Assembly (NCBI GenBank): GCA_934365945.1
Contig: CAKRNE010000011.1
Span: forward strand, 1-64,000
Source of the DNA: an uncultured Agathobacter sp.
GTDB taxonomy: Bacteria; Bacillota; Clostridia; Lachnospirales; Lachnospiraceae
Reading direction: 5' to 3'
Length of the DNA stretch: 64,000 nt
The stretch's first letter is position 1. Every line of letters starts with the position of its first letter. The notes below the pieces were generated by a model, which saw nothing but the letters and a program-made list of their open reading frames with translations, was not told the origin of the DNA and searched no databases. Position numbers and translations under genes: made by a program. Below, piece by piece: positions 24,967 through 34,982 of the stretch.

Positions 24967-25050
24967 GCAGGAGTGGCGGAATTGGCAGACGCGCAGGCTT
25001 CAGGTGCCTGTGGTAGCAATATCGTGTGGGTTCAAGTCCCATCTCCTGCA
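24967..25050 (+). tRNA. tRNA-Leu(CAG)
   Basis: An 84-base class II tRNA. Acceptor GCAGGAG/CTCCTGC, anticodon stem CAGGC/GCCTG with loop TTCAGGT (anticodon CAG), long variable arm, T-arm GGTTCAAGTCC. It reads CUG. It lacks the GTCGC leader hairpin and palindromic repeats seen at the two AAG copies. Confidence 0.93.
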
Positions 25051-25055
25051 TTAAC

Positions 25056-25085
25056 AGGGAAGTCGGTGAACGGCTTCCTATTTTA
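25056..25085 (+). terminator. Terminator after tRNA-Leu(CAG)
   Basis: Stem AGGGAAGTCG / CGGCTTCCT with loop GTGAA, followed by ATTTTATTTTA. Starts five bases after the tRNA. Confidence 0.75.
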
Positions 25086-25202
25086 TTTTATGCAGATATT
25101 TTTTATAGCCTTTTGGCTTTTAATGGTCTGTAACCGTTGCCTGCCACACTGAGGGGTACAGCAGTCACAGGAATTTGATTATTATGGAGATGGGATTGCA
25201 GC

Positions 25203-26576
25203 GTGAAGAGATTGAATCTATCTTATATTAATGTAATATGTGCGTTTGTTTTGTCCTTTGCTGTTATGGAGTATGTAAATCTTTTGATTGGCAGAGTGGG
25301 TGGATTTCCTGTGCTTGCAGGGGTGCTTGTGTCATATTCAGTTATGAGATATGGCAGCTTTGCAAGGAAAAATATGGCATGCTACATGGGTATCTATATG
25401 CTGACATGGTTTGTCGGCACGGTAGTGTTATTCATTTCAAAATACTCAGGCTGGGGCAATATCAAAAAGCTTAGCCCGGCGCAGTATTTCAAGGCACTGT
25501 ACGGCTCAACCCTGTCAGAGATATGGGGATATTTTTTTGCAATTGTGCTCATGCTGACAGTGATTGTTTCGTTTTTTCCGCTTATCGTTATAAAAAGCAG
25601 GAAAATATATGGACGGTATGTGTTGGAAAATACGATTTTTTGGACGATAATACTCATACCGCTTAAATTTATAGATAAGAAATTTGTCAATCACAAGGTG
25701 ATGTGGCAGGCAGGCTGTATGATGTCCTTTGTTGTGCTTTTACTTGTGCTTGAGATTTTCTTTGTATACAGATTGGTGAAATACAGGTATTGCGATGAGC
25801 ATGCTGACAGGCAGGTGCTTATTCACAGACGCCGGGTGCGAAGAAAAACATTAAAAGCTGTGATAGCGATTGTGCCGGTCGTTGTCATTACAATTATTGT
25901 TGTCTATACATATTTTATGTCGCCTTCAAACGAGCCGGCTGAGTATGAAAGGGTCGCAAGCTGCATTACCAATGATGACAGGCTTGGACCGATGGTTTAT
26001 GACAGTCAGGTGTATATTCCGATATCCATAGAGCTTGACTACGCTAAGACAGGAAGCCCGCTTGGTTACATTGTATACAAGGATCAGGACTATAGCAGCA
26101 GATACTATGAGCTTGCCGCATCGAACCTCTTATATATGAATAAGAACGGTGACGATACATATTTACAGATGGCGGGCAACGTGTCAAATTCATACAAGAA
26201 GCTGTCTGTGGTGGAAAAAAGCGATTCATGGAAGGACTGCAGCGTTTTTCTCATGTGGGATGAGGAGTGGCAGTCAGAGTCGCGCTACAGCAAGGATGTC
26301 ACAGGCTATACGGAGTGCGATGGGGATTTCATAGAAAGTCTTGAGGATACCTTTGGGGCAGTGAAAATAAATCCCGCAGATTTCAAGGACTATGATGCGT
26401 ATTTTACAATAGAGGGCTACAGATCCATGAAGGATGCTGTGGAGAGTGACAGTCATGTGGGCACCTGGGTGGGCTGCATACTGGCTAGGGACGATAAGTT
26501 CTACTATGGCAGCTATGACAACGAAATCACAGGAGGAAAGCTTCAGATGCTGCGCCATGTGCTCGGTGGTAATTGA
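25203..26576 (+). CDS. Unrecognised multi-helix membrane protein with large external domain
   Basis: I do not recognise the family. Residues 1-240 contain about seven hydrophobic helices (for example AFVLSFAVMEYVNLLIG, LTWFVGTVVLFIS, FFAIVLMLTVIVSFFPLIVI, VIAIVPVVVITIIVVYTYFM), with a basic loop RRRVRRK just before the last. Residues 245-457 form a polar domain, probably extracellular, rich in Tyr and Asp, with few cysteines. The start is GTG after GGAGATGGG. It stands alone between the tRNA and dgt. No enzymatic motif seen. Confidence 0.7.
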   Translation: MKRLNLSYINVICAFVLSFAVMEYVNLLIGRVGGFPVLAGVLVSYSVMRYGSFARKNMACYMGIYMLTWFVGTVVLFISKYSGWGNIKKLSPAQYFKALYGSTLSEIWGYFFAIVLMLTVIVSFFPLIVIKSRKIYGRYVLENTIFWTIILIPLKFIDKKFVNHKVMWQAGCMMSFVVLLLVLEIFFVYRLVKYRYCDEHADRQVLIHRRRVRRKTLKAVIAIVPVVVITIIVVYTYFMSPSNEPAEYERVASCITNDDRLGPMVYDSQVYIPISIELDYAKTGSPLGYIVYKDQDYSSRYYELAASNLLYMNKNGDDTYLQMAGNVSNSYKKLSVVEKSDSWKDCSVFLMWDEEWQSESRYSKDVTGYTECDGDFIESLEDTFGAVKINPADFKDYDAYFTIEGYRSMKDAVESDSHVGTWVGCILARDDKFYYGSYDNEITGGKLQMLRHVLGGN

Positions 26577-26784
26577 TATACTGTTTATTTTTTTGATGAA
26601 AGAAAAATGAAGTAAATAAAATAAAGTAAATAGAAATAAAAAAAGGATTTTTAAAAAACACGTCGAATAATAATTAGTGTAGAGCATAATTAGTGTGAGC
26701 ACTATCGATGGAATGCAACGCTGTTTTGTTGCATTTGAGCACAAATAGCCGCAGAATATAACGACTGTGCGGGGAGGCAGATAA

Positions 26785-27798
26785 ATGACCATTCGCGAGC
26801 AGATAGAAAAACGTGAGCAGGAAATATTAAGTCCATTCGCATGTCTGAGCATCAACTCAAGAGGCAGGGACTTTGAAGAGCCGCAGTGTGATATCAGGCC
26901 TGTTTTTCAGCGGGACAGGGACCGGATACTGCATAGCAAGGCATTCAGGCGTCTGAAAAATAAGACGCAGGTATTTCTTACACCAAAGGGCGACCATTAC
27001 CGCACACGTATGTCGCATACGCTTGAGGTGTCGCAGAATGCCAGGACAATAGCCAAGGCACTGAGACTGAACGAGGATCTGGTGGAGGCTATAGCGCTGG
27101 GGCATGACCTGGGGCATACACCGTTTGGACATGCGGGTGAGCGCATCCTCAATGAGATATACGAGGGCGGCTTTAAGCACAATGAGCAGAGTGTGCGCAT
27201 AGTGGAAAAGCTCGAAAAGGACGGAGCAGGGCTCAATCTGACCTGGGAGGTCAGAGATGGCATACTAAATCACCAGACCTCGCTCATGCCACACACCTTA
27301 GAGGGCAAGATAGTCAGGCTTTCAGACAAGATAGCCTACATAAATTCAGACTTTGATGATGCAATCCGCGCACAGCTTCTGTGCGAGGAGGATATACCGC
27401 TTGAGATAAGGAACACGCTTGGACACAGCACCAAGGCCAGGCTCAATCATATGGTGCACAATATCATCACAAACAGCATGGGAAAGGATGACATATGCAT
27501 GTCAGAAGAGTCCGCGCAGGCTATGCAGGATTTGCGTAAATTCATGTTCGCAAACCTCTATAACAATCCTGTCGCAAAAAGCGAGGAGAAAAAAGCCAAG
27601 GCGATGCTCAAGCAGCTTTACTTCTATTATATGGAGCATATAGAGGAGCTGCCGCAGAAGTACCTCGTCATGCTCGGACAGGGTGATGACAAGGGGCGCA
27701 TCATATGCGACTATATATCAGGCATGACAGATCAGTATGCCACTACGAAGTTCCACGAGTATTTCGTGCCCGTAGCATGGGAAATTGACGGTTACTGA
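26785..27798 (+). CDS. dgt: Deoxyguanosinetriphosphate triphosphohydrolase
   Basis: Cuts dGTP (or other dNTPs) to the nucleoside and triphosphate, controlling dNTP pools. An HD-domain protein of 337 residues: HSKAFRRLKNKTQVF, the first HD-site His in HYRTRMSHTLEVSQ near 75, the His-Asp pair in ALGHDLGHTPFGHAGE near 108, and LSDKIAYINSDFDDA near 172 (distal Asp). The start follows GGGGAGGCAGATAA. An 8-bp hairpin (AATGCAAC/GTTGCATT, 26712-26735) sits in its leader. First gene of the dgt-dnaG-rpoD group, separated from dnaG by the element at 27827. Confidence 0.92.
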   Translation: MTIREQIEKREQEILSPFACLSINSRGRDFEEPQCDIRPVFQRDRDRILHSKAFRRLKNKTQVFLTPKGDHYRTRMSHTLEVSQNARTIAKALRLNEDLVEAIALGHDLGHTPFGHAGERILNEIYEGGFKHNEQSVRIVEKLEKDGAGLNLTWEVRDGILNHQTSLMPHTLEGKIVRLSDKIAYINSDFDDAIRAQLLCEEDIPLEIRNTLGHSTKARLNHMVHNIITNSMGKDDICMSEESAQAMQDLRKFMFANLYNNPVAKSEEKKAKAMLKQLYFYYMEHIEELPQKYLVMLGQGDDKGRIICDYISGMTDQYATTKFHEYFVPVAWEIDGY

Positions 27799-27826
27799 GA
27801 TTACTTATAATTCTGTAAAAACCGCC

Positions 27827-28087
27827 CGGTGAGCGCGTCTGCAGTGCGGCACTTAGCTCTTGCAGAGGCGACTAGCGAAGCAGCTTAGAGACTGTAGAAT
27901 TATGCACATGAAGCACAGAAATGCACCGGCATGGAAGCCGGGGCAAGGAGATATCGAGCCATGGATGGCGAGTATCGACGGTTTCGTCAAGCATAGAAAA
28001 ACTGTAGGCATAATTCGTACAGGCTCTTAGCAGAGAAGCGTTAGCCGGTTGTAAGAGCTAAGTGCCGCACTGCAGACGCGCTCACCG
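27827..28087. repeat. 261-bp element with 35-bp perfect inverted ends
   Basis: Positions 27827-27861 and 28053-28087 are exact reverse complements. Inside, weaker pairing continues (GAATTATGC near 27897 with GCATAATTC near 28008), and the centre holds smaller hairpins (CCGGC-ATGGAA-GCCGG, GCCAT-GG-ATGGC, GACG-GTTT-CGTC). No ORF with a ribosome binding site lies inside. It starts 28 bases after dgt and ends 45 bases before dnaG. It could be a non-autonomous insertion (MITE) or a structured RNA expressed with the operon. I see no clear target-site duplication. Confidence 0.85.
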
Positions 28088-28132
28088 AGCGACACAAATG
28101 ACAACAAAGAAGAACAGTAAGGGGATGATAAA

Positions 28133-29905
28133 ATGCCGTACTACTCTGATGAGCTTGTAGAGGAGGTACGTTCGCGAAATGACATAGTCGATGTCATAGG
28201 AAGCTACGTGCACCTTCAGAAAAAGGGAAGTACCTATTTTGGATTATGCCCATTCCATAATGAAAAGACGGGATCCTTTTCCGTCTCACCGAATAAGCAG
28301 ATGTACTATTGCTTCGGCTGTGGAGCCGGAGGCAATGTATTTACATTTCTCATGCAGTATGAGAACTTCACCTTTCCGGAGGCCATGCAGGAACTTGCAG
28401 ACCGTGTGGGAATAGAGCTTCCCAAGCAGGAGATGACCTCAGCACAAAGGAGGGAAGCCGACAGGAGGACACAGCTTCTTGAGATAAATAAGGAGGCTGC
28501 AAAGTATTTTTATATGCTGCTTCGGGGGCCGAGAGGACAGAAGGCGCATGAGTATTTCAAAAAGCGAGAGCTGTCCGATGAGACAATGCAGAAGTTCGGA
28601 CTTGGATACTCGGACCAGTACAGCGATGATCTGTACAAGTATCTGCGCAGCAAGGGCTATGATGATGAGATACTTAAGGAGACAGGTCTTGTGACGATAG
28701 ATGAGGTCAGAGGCGGGCACGATAAGTTCTGGAATCGTGCGATGTTTCCGATTATGGATGTGCACAACCGCGTCATAGGCTTTGGAGGCCGAGTGATGGG
28801 TGACGGAGAGCCAAAGTATCTAAACTCTCCGGAGACAAAGATATTTGATAAGAGCCGTAATCTTTACGGACTTAATATAGCAAGGAGCACGCGGAAAAAC
28901 CAGCTCCTTTTGTGTGAGGGCTACATGGATGTCATAGCGCTGCATCAGGCGGGCTTTGACAATGCGGTGGCGTCGCTTGGTACGGCGCTCACGAGCGGAC
29001 ATGCCTCACTATTAAAGCGATACACCAATGAGGTGTATCTGACATATGACAGTGATGGCGCCGGAGTAAAGGCAGCGCTGCGTGCGATTCCGATACTTAA
29101 GGAGGTAGGCATCACAACAAAGGTCATTAACATGCGGCCATACAAGGATCCGGATGAGTTTATCAAGGCGCTTGGCGCACAGGAGTATGAGGAGCGTATC
29201 AAAAAGGCTGAGAACAGCTTTATGTTTCAGATACGTATCATGCAGGCAGGCTATGATATGGATGATCCTGAGTCAAAAACCGCATTTTATAATGAAATCG
29301 CAAAGAAGCTGCTTGGTTTTACCGAGGAGCTTGAGCGGACAAACTATACACAGGCGGTGTCCAGAGAGTACAGCATACCGTACGATGATTTAAGAAAGCT
29401 CGTCAACAGTATGGCAATGAAGGGCGGTATCGTAAAGCCCCAGACAAAGCTTAAAAGTGGAATCAATGAGAAAAATAAAAAGGAGGATGGCATGAAGCAG
29501 TCGCAGAAGCTTCTCCTCACATGGCTCATAGAGGACAATTCACTTTTTGACAGGATAAAGGGGCGCATCAGTGCAGATGACTTTACCGAGGAGCTGTACC
29601 ACAAGGTGGCGCAGGAGGTGTTTTCACAGTACGAGACTACACATACGGTGAATCCCGCCAGGATAGTAAGCATGTTTACCGATGAGGATGAGCAGCGTGA
29701 GGTCGCAGGGCTTTTCAATGCCACGATCCATCAGGTGGAGGGCAAAAATGACAAGGCAACCGCACTCAGGGAAACCGTTGTCCGTATCAAGCAAAACAGC
29801 ATAGACTACCGCTCAAAGCATCTGGCACCTACAGATATGGAGGGCATGATGAGGATTATTGAGGATAAGCGTGCACTCGAAGAATTGCAAAAAATACCAG
29901 AATAA
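28133..29905 (+). CDS. dnaG: DNA primase
   Basis: Makes RNA primers for DNA replication. The 590 residues have the N-terminal CHC2 zinc ribbon ([18 protein letters not shown] with [11 protein letters not shown], about residues 40-65). The TOPRIM core follows at about 255-345 ([29 protein letters not shown]). A helicase-binding C-terminal domain follows an Asn/Lys-rich linker near 440-455. The start follows AAGGGGATGATAAA. It is followed 13 bases later by rpoD, the classic macromolecular synthesis arrangement of Firmicutes. Confidence 0.96.
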   Translation: MPYYSDELVEEVRSRNDIVDVIGSYVHLQKKGSTYFGLCPFHNEKTGSFSVSPNKQMYYCFGCGAGGNVFTFLMQYENFTFPEAMQELADRVGIELPKQEMTSAQRREADRRTQLLEINKEAAKYFYMLLRGPRGQKAHEYFKKRELSDETMQKFGLGYSDQYSDDLYKYLRSKGYDDEILKETGLVTIDEVRGGHDKFWNRAMFPIMDVHNRVIGFGGRVMGDGEPKYLNSPETKIFDKSRNLYGLNIARSTRKNQLLLCEGYMDVIALHQAGFDNAVASLGTALTSGHASLLKRYTNEVYLTYDSDGAGVKAALRAIPILKEVGITTKVINMRPYKDPDEFIKALGAQEYEERIKKAENSFMFQIRIMQAGYDMDDPESKTAFYNEIAKKLLGFTEELERTNYTQAVSREYSIPYDDLRKLVNSMAMKGGIVKPQTKLKSGINEKNKKEDGMKQSQKLLLTWLIEDNSLFDRIKGRISADDFTEELYHKVAQEVFSQYETTHTVNPARIVSMFTDEDEQREVAGLFNATIHQVEGKNDKATALRETVVRIKQNSIDYRSKHLAPTDMEGMMRIIEDKRALEELQKIPE

Positions 29906-29918
29906 AGAGGAAAATAAA

Positions 29919-31175
29919 ATGGCAAAGAAAAAGGAACAAAAAGACATGGCACAGGAGCAGGAGCAGAGACTGAAATTCCAGCAGAAGCTTATTGAGATTC
30001 TTGAGCTTGGAAAAAAGAAAAAGAACATGCTCGAATATCAGGAAATTGCAGATTTTTTCAAGGACTTAAATCTGGATCCGGAGAAGTTTGAGATGGTAAT
30101 AGATTATCTCGAGCAAAACGGCATAGACGTACTTAAAATCAGCAATGATGATGATGTGGATGATGATATCATACTCGATGATGAGGATGAGGTAGAGGTT
30201 GAAAAGATTGATCTCTCAGTACCGGAGGGTGTCAGCGTCGAAGATCCTGTACGTATGTATCTGAAGGAAATCGGTAAGGTACCTCTTCTTTCAGCGGATG
30301 AGGAGATTGAGCTCGCCCAGAATATGGAGGACGGAGCTGTAGCAACCGAGAAAATCAATGTGTTAAAGGGCCGCCTTGATGGTGCATCAGAAGAGGAAAA
30401 GGCTGAGATAAAGGAAGAAATCAAAAAGCTTCAGAGAGATGTGGATAAGGGAGCTGATGCCAAAAAGCGTCTTGCAGAGGCAAACCTGCGTCTTGTTGTC
30501 AGCATAGCAAAGAGATATGTGGGAAGAGGAATGCTTTTCCTTGACCTGATTCAGGAGGGAAACTTAGGTCTTATCAAGGCGGTTGAGAAGTTCGACTACA
30601 AGAAAGGCTACAAATTCTCTACATATGCCACATGGTGGATTCGTCAGGCTATCACAAGAGCAATAGCCGATCAGGCCAGAACAATCCGTATCCCTGTGCA
30701 TATGGTTGAGACAATAAACAAGCTTATCCGTGTATCAAGACAGCTCCTTCAGGAGCTTGGCAGAGAGCCTTCACCGGAGGAAATCGCCAAGGAGATGAAC
30801 ATGCCGGTAGAGCGTGTGCGTGAGATACTCAAGATATCACAGGAGCCTGTTTCACTTGAGACTCCAATCGGTGAGGAGGAGGACTCACATCTTGGTGATT
30901 TCATCAAGGATGATAATGTACCGGTTCCTGCTGATGCAGCGGCATTTACACTCCTTAAGGAGCAGCTTGAGGAGGTGCTTGGCACTCTTACAGAGAGAGA
31001 GCAGAAGGTACTCACACTCCGCTTTGGCTTAGAGGACGGCAGAGCAAGAACACTTGAAGAGGTAGGTAAGGAGTTCAACGTCACACGTGAGCGTATCCGT
31101 CAGATTGAGGCAAAGGCACTAAGAAAGCTTCGTCATCCAAGCAGAAGTAGAAAGCTTAAGGACTACTTAGAGTAA
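29919..31175 (+). CDS. rpoD: RNA polymerase primary sigma factor
   Basis: The housekeeping sigma-70 (SigA). ATG at 29919 follows AAAGAGGAAAATAAA; the in-frame upstream codon at 29859 lies inside dnaG. A Lys-rich start is followed by region 1.1 with an unusually acidic run ([17 protein letters not shown], about residues 75-95). Then [17 protein letters not shown] (1.2), [20 protein letters not shown] and [20 protein letters not shown] (2.1-2.4), region 3, and [20 protein letters not shown] (4.2). 418 residues. Confidence 0.96.
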   Translation: MAKKKEQKDMAQEQEQRLKFQQKLIEILELGKKKKNMLEYQEIADFFKDLNLDPEKFEMVIDYLEQNGIDVLKISNDDDVDDDIILDDEDEVEVEKIDLSVPEGVSVEDPVRMYLKEIGKVPLLSADEEIELAQNMEDGAVATEKINVLKGRLDGASEEEKAEIKEEIKKLQRDVDKGADAKKRLAEANLRLVVSIAKRYVGRGMLFLDLIQEGNLGLIKAVEKFDYKKGYKFSTYATWWIRQAITRAIADQARTIRIPVHMVETINKLIRVSRQLLQELGREPSPEEIAKEMNMPVERVREILKISQEPVSLETPIGEEEDSHLGDFIKDDNVPVPADAAAFTLLKEQLEEVLGTLTEREQKVLTLRFGLEDGRARTLEEVGKEFNVTRERIRQIEAKALRKLRHPSRSRKLKDYLE

Positions 31176-31176
31176 G

Positions 31177-31920
31177 ATGATTAGGCTATCCAGAAGAATG
31201 AAGGCAGTGGCATCAATGGTCACGGCAGGTTACACGCTTTGTGATGTGGGGACCGACCATGGCTATGTGCCAATTGCCCTGGTGCAGGGTAATATAATAC
31301 CGAAAGCAATTGCTGTTGATATAAATAAGGGACCGCTTGAACGTGCCAATGAGCATATAAGGGCAAACGGTCTGACAGAGCAGATTACCACAAGGCTTTC
31401 CAATGGGCTTGAAGCGATACATGACGGAGAGGTTGACTCTATTGTCATAGCAGGAATGGGAGGAGAGCTTGTTATTCACATTTTAACCGCAGGGGAGACA
31501 GTGTGCAGGTCGGCAAAGGAGCTGATTCTGCAGCCACAGTCGGAAGTGAGCAGAGTCCGTGAATATGTAAGGAACGCAGGCTATAAAATAGTTGACGAGG
31601 ACATGATTTTAGAGGACGGAAAATACTATCCGATGTTCAGGTGTGTGCCGTGTGCGGACAATTCCGCATGGGACAATATGGACGAGACAACGGTTACTGT
31701 ATGCGATTTGTACGGACCGGTACTTATCAAAAACGGAAATCCGGTGCTTAGAAAGTTTCTGGTCAGGGAACACCACAAGCTGGCTGCCATCATGCAGCAG
31801 TTAAGGTCACAGGAGATGAGTGATTCTATCATGGACAGAATCGAGCAGATTAACGAGATGATGGCATACAATGAGGCGGCATATTCGACTATGGGGGCAA
31901 TAAGAAATGCAGGAATATAA
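31177..31920 (+). CDS. trmK: tRNA (adenine(22)-N(1))-methyltransferase
   Basis: Methylates A22 in the tRNA D-loop using SAM. The 247-residue protein begins MIRLSRRMKAVASMV, with motif I LCDVGTDHGYVPIAL near residue 24, AVDINKGPLERA (acidic strand 2), SIVIAGMGGELVI near 87 and LILQPQSE near 110, all characteristic of the TrmK/DUF633 family. It begins one base after the rpoD stop, so it is probably translationally coupled, and overlaps the next gene by 14 bases. Confidence 0.9.
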   Translation: MIRLSRRMKAVASMVTAGYTLCDVGTDHGYVPIALVQGNIIPKAIAVDINKGPLERANEHIRANGLTEQITTRLSNGLEAIHDGEVDSIVIAGMGGELVIHILTAGETVCRSAKELILQPQSEVSRVREYVRNAGYKIVDEDMILEDGKYYPMFRCVPCADNSAWDNMDETTVTVCDLYGPVLIKNGNPVLRKFLVREHHKLAAIMQQLRSQEMSDSIMDRIEQINEMMAYNEAAYSTMGAIRNAGI

Positions 31921-33664
31921 TGTGAAGGTGACCTTGCCTGATGGACAGGTCATGGCAGTGAAAGCATCAGAATGTGATACTTTAGAAGCCATAGCAGGCA
32001 GCTTCAAGGATTATTATGAGGATGACATAATCCTTGGAATTGTAAACGGCAGGCTTCGTGAACTGAATAAGAAAATAAAAAGTGACTGTGAGCTTAGCTT
32101 TGTGACGACAGCCGACAGAGATGGCAGGCGTACCTACAGAAGGAGCGTTGTACTGCTTCTGCAGAGGGCTATATACGATGTATATGGCAGCATGGCAAAG
32201 CTTCATGTGATGCATTCGCTCGGAGAGGGCTATTATTGTCAGCTTGAGAAGGCAGAGGAGTGTGCGGACAACCAACAGGAAAAGCATGGTCCTGAAAAAC
32301 ATGATGAAGGTACAGACTTAAAAGGCGGCATGGAAAACAGTGTGCGAAGCGTGACAGAGCATGATATCGATATGATAGTCTGCAGCATGCACTCATTTGT
32401 GGAAAAAGATCTCCCAATCACCAAGCACAGTGCAAAAACACAGTATGCTGAGCAGCTTTTCAAGGAAAAGGGATTGCATGACAAGGAGAGACTATTGCAC
32501 TATAGGAGAAGCTCCAGAGTCAATCTCTATGAGCTTGATGGCGTGGTGGATTATTTCTATGGATTTATGGCACCATCGACAGGGATGCTCAGGTATTTTG
32601 ATATAGTGCCGTATGAGAATGGCTTTGTGCTTCTTTTCCCGGGAACTCACAGCAGGAGCGTTGAGCCGCTTGAGACATCCAATAAGCTGTTTCACACGCT
32701 GGATGATTCCAGGGAATGGAGCAAGATGCTAGGAATAGGCACGATAGGCTCACTAAATGATGCGATTGCAGCAGGCAGAGGTCAGGAAATCATGCTGCTT
32801 CAGGAAGCACTGATGGAGCAGAAGATAGGAAACCTTGCAGCAAGGATTGCTTCTGATGATAAGAAGAAATTTGTCATGATAGCAGGTCCTTCATCATCAG
32901 GCAAGACATCGTTTGCCAACAGACTGTCAATCCAGCTTATCGCAAAGGGCAGAAAGCCTCATCCGCTAAGCCTCGATGACTACTATGTGGACAGGGAGTT
33001 TTGTCCGAAGAATCCGGATGGAAGCTTTGATTTTGAGTGCCTTGAGTCTATTGATGTGAAGCTGTTCAATGAGGATATGAACAGACTGCTTGAAGGAGAG
33101 GCTGTCGATATGCCATCTTTCAATTTCAAGACAGGAAAGAGAGAGTACCGCGGAAGAAAGCTGGTGCTGGGCCCTGATGATATACTTGTCATAGAGGGTA
33201 TTCACGGCTTAAATGACAGGCTGTCGCAGCTTATCCCGCCTGAGCACAAGTTCAAAATCTATATTTCGGCGCTCACACAGCTCAATATTGATGAGCACAA
33301 TCCTCTTTCCACCACGGATGAAAGGCTTATACGCCGGATTGTGCGTGATGCGCGCACACGAGGTACCAATGCCATGGAGACCATCGCCATGTGGCCATCT
33401 GTCAGAAAGGGTGAAAGGGAGAATATCTTTCCTTTCCAGGAACAGGCAGATGTGATGTTCAACTCGGCACTTGTGTATGAGCTTGCGGTGCTCAAGGTGT
33501 ATGCGGAGCCGCTGCTTTTTGGCATAGAAAGAGAATGTCCTGAGTATCTCGAGGCAAAGAGGCTGCTTAAGCTCCTAGACTACTTCCTTCCGATGCCGGC
33601 TGACGGCATACCAAACAATTCACTGCTTCGTGAGTTTGTAGGAGGAAGCTGCTTTAATGTATAA
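31907..33664 (+). CDS. TGS-domain nucleoside (uridine) kinase-like protein
   Basis: 585 residues. The N-terminal TGS-like part (about 1-60) and a threonyl-tRNA-synthetase-like second domain precede a uridine kinase/phosphoribulokinase P-loop domain from about residue 320: IAGPSSSGKTSFANRL, LSLDDYYVDRE, DILVIEGIHGLND, LNIDEHNPLSTTDERLIRRIVRD. This fused form is widespread in Clostridia and annotated as uridine kinase or nucleoside kinase; the true substrate is not certain. It overlaps trmK by 14 bases and the next gene by 8. Confidence 0.85.
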   Translation: MQEYNVKVTLPDGQVMAVKASECDTLEAIAGSFKDYYEDDIILGIVNGRLRELNKKIKSDCELSFVTTADRDGRRTYRRSVVLLLQRAIYDVYGSMAKLHVMHSLGEGYYCQLEKAEECADNQQEKHGPEKHDEGTDLKGGMENSVRSVTEHDIDMIVCSMHSFVEKDLPITKHSAKTQYAEQLFKEKGLHDKERLLHYRRSSRVNLYELDGVVDYFYGFMAPSTGMLRYFDIVPYENGFVLLFPGTHSRSVEPLETSNKLFHTLDDSREWSKMLGIGTIGSLNDAIAAGRGQEIMLLQEALMEQKIGNLAARIASDDKKKFVMIAGPSSSGKTSFANRLSIQLIAKGRKPHPLSLDDYYVDREFCPKNPDGSFDFECLESIDVKLFNEDMNRLLEGEAVDMPSFNFKTGKREYRGRKLVLGPDDILVIEGIHGLNDRLSQLIPPEHKFKIYISALTQLNIDEHNPLSTTDERLIRRIVRDARTRGTNAMETIAMWPSVRKGERENIFPFQEQADVMFNSALVYELAVLKVYAEPLLFGIERECPEYLEAKRLLKLLDYFLPMPADGIPNNSLLREFVGGSCFNV

Positions 33665-34469
33665 AACTAAAAAAACCCGTATTCCGGCTGTGTATAGAAT
33701 ACTGCTTGTGGCAATTGCAGTCATAGCTATTGGCGGTATTGCCGTAAATTGTTATGTGGGGAATTATTATCACGCAGATTCAATTGCAGAGGCTGCAATC
33801 GATTCAGACAGCAAGGTTGCGGTTACCATTGAAAAGAAGGACAAGCGTATACAGGCCACCCAGTACGACTTAAAGCTTAAGAATTATACGATAACCTTTG
33901 CACCGCAGGATAAGGAAAAAGTCACAAAGGCACTGATTTTCTATCCGGGAGCCAGGGTGCAGTACACTGCGTATGCACCTTTGATGCATGAGCTTGCAAA
34001 GAACGATTTCGTGTGCATACTCGTACATATGCCGGGAAACCTCGCTGTATTGGACAAAAATGCTGCAGACGGTATCATTGAAAAATACAAGGAAATGTAT
34101 CCTTCCATACAGGAATGGTACATAGGAGGCCACTCATTAGGCGGTGCCATGGCAGCGGAATATGTGTCAAAGCATGCAGATGAGTTTGACGGACTGTTAC
34201 TTTTTGCAGCTTATTCGACCGCTGACCTGTCAGATTCTAATTTAAGGGTTTTCAGTGTGTACGGCTCTGAGGACGGCGTGCTTGATATGGATAAATACCG
34301 CAAATATCGCTCAAACCTGCCGAAGGATACATGTGAGTATGTTGTTGATGGCGGATGTCATTCTTATTTTGGCAGCTATGGCCTGCAAAAGGGGGATGGT
34401 ACACCTGAAATAGCTCTCGAGGAGCAGATAGAGATGGCGGTAGACTTTATTACATATAACAGTAAATAA
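33657..34469 (+). CDS. Membrane-anchored alpha/beta hydrolase
   Basis: 270 residues. An N-terminal helix at about 13-33 (ILLVAIAVIAIGGIAVNCYVG) anchors an external alpha/beta-hydrolase domain. The nucleophile elbow is GGHSLGGAMA near 160, the acid is probably Asp in YGSEDGVLDMD near 203, and the His is in GGCHSYFGSYG near 237. It resembles the Abhydrolase_5-type family, esterase or lipase-like; substrate unknown. The last 39 bases including the stop are tandemly repeated directly after the gene (34478-34516). Overlaps the kinase gene by 8 bases. Confidence 0.82.
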   Translation: MYKTKKTRIPAVYRILLVAIAVIAIGGIAVNCYVGNYYHADSIAEAAIDSDSKVAVTIEKKDKRIQATQYDLKLKNYTITFAPQDKEKVTKALIFYPGARVQYTAYAPLMHELAKNDFVCILVHMPGNLAVLDKNAADGIIEKYKEMYPSIQEWYIGGHSLGGAMAAEYVSKHADEFDGLLLFAAYSTADLSDSNLRVFSVYGSEDGVLDMDKYRKYRSNLPKDTCEYVVDGGCHSYFGSYGLQKGDGTPEIALEEQIEMAVDFITYNSK

Positions 34470-34516
34470 TAGCTGCCGGTAGACTATATTATATACAATA
34501 GCAAATAATAGCTACC
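34439..34516. repeat. 39-bp tandem duplication over a stop codon
   Basis: Positions 34439-34477 (end of the hydrolase gene, with its TAA) are repeated at 34478-34516 with a few changes. The second unit would still read VDYIIYNSK and stop in the same frame. It looks like a recent slippage duplication. Confidence 0.75.
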
Positions 34517-34528
34517 GGGAAATAATAA

Positions 34529-34560
34529 AATGCAACTGAGATATCTCAGTTGCATTTTTT
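34529..34560 (+). terminator. Terminator of the dgt-to-hydrolase cluster
   Basis: A perfect 28-base palindrome (AATGCAACTGAGAT and its complement) followed by TTTT. It also has an A-run on its left and may serve the minus-strand rnpB transcript. Confidence 0.9.
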
Positions 34561-34636
34561 ATGGGTGCGCCTAGCGCCACACGTTACTAATAAGTTATTT
34601 TACGAAAAGCCAATAGGCTTTAGATTATTAAAATAA

Positions 34637-34972
34637 GCAGGACGATAAGCCGGGTTATGTCGTTGAGTGATCATCTATCTAGGACGCCTGTCGCCAGACG
34701 CCTCAAGCGACCTACCTAAAGCTGGCGGGCCACGTCAAAGCTTTGTTTCGGTCTTGCTTCGGATGGGGTTTACATGTGCCCTCCCTGTTACCAGCGAGGC
34801 GGTAGTCTCTTACACTGCCATTCCACCCTTACCACAAAAGTGGCGGTATATTTCTGTTGCACTGTCCTTAGAGTTTCCTCCACCGGCCGTTAACCGGCAT
34901 CCTGCCCTATGAAGCCCGGACTTTCCTCACCTGCGGTCTTTCGACACCTGCAGCCGCGATCACCTGTCCTGC
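34637..34972 (-). ncRNA. rnpB: RNase P RNA
   Basis: On the minus strand the hallmark segments appear in order: GCAGGACAGGTGATCG (P1), GAGGAAAGTCCGGGCTTCAT, the GGTGGAGGAAACTC region, ACAGTGCAACAGAAA, a TACCGCC segment, and near the 3' end AACCCGGCTTATCGTCCTGC, whose end pairs with the 5' end to close P1. This is the catalytic RNA that matures tRNA 5' ends. Ends are set by the P1 pairing (34637-34643 with 34966-34972) and may be off by a few bases. Confidence 0.93.
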
Positions 34973-34982
34973 ATATTTATCT

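Noticed and set aside
26712..26735. Riboswitch in the dgt leader
   Set aside because: Only an 8-bp hairpin is seen; no conserved riboswitch core or expression platform is visible.
34667..34912. Open frame on the plus strand
   Set aside because: It lies antisense within RNase P RNA, whose conserved segments explain the sequence.
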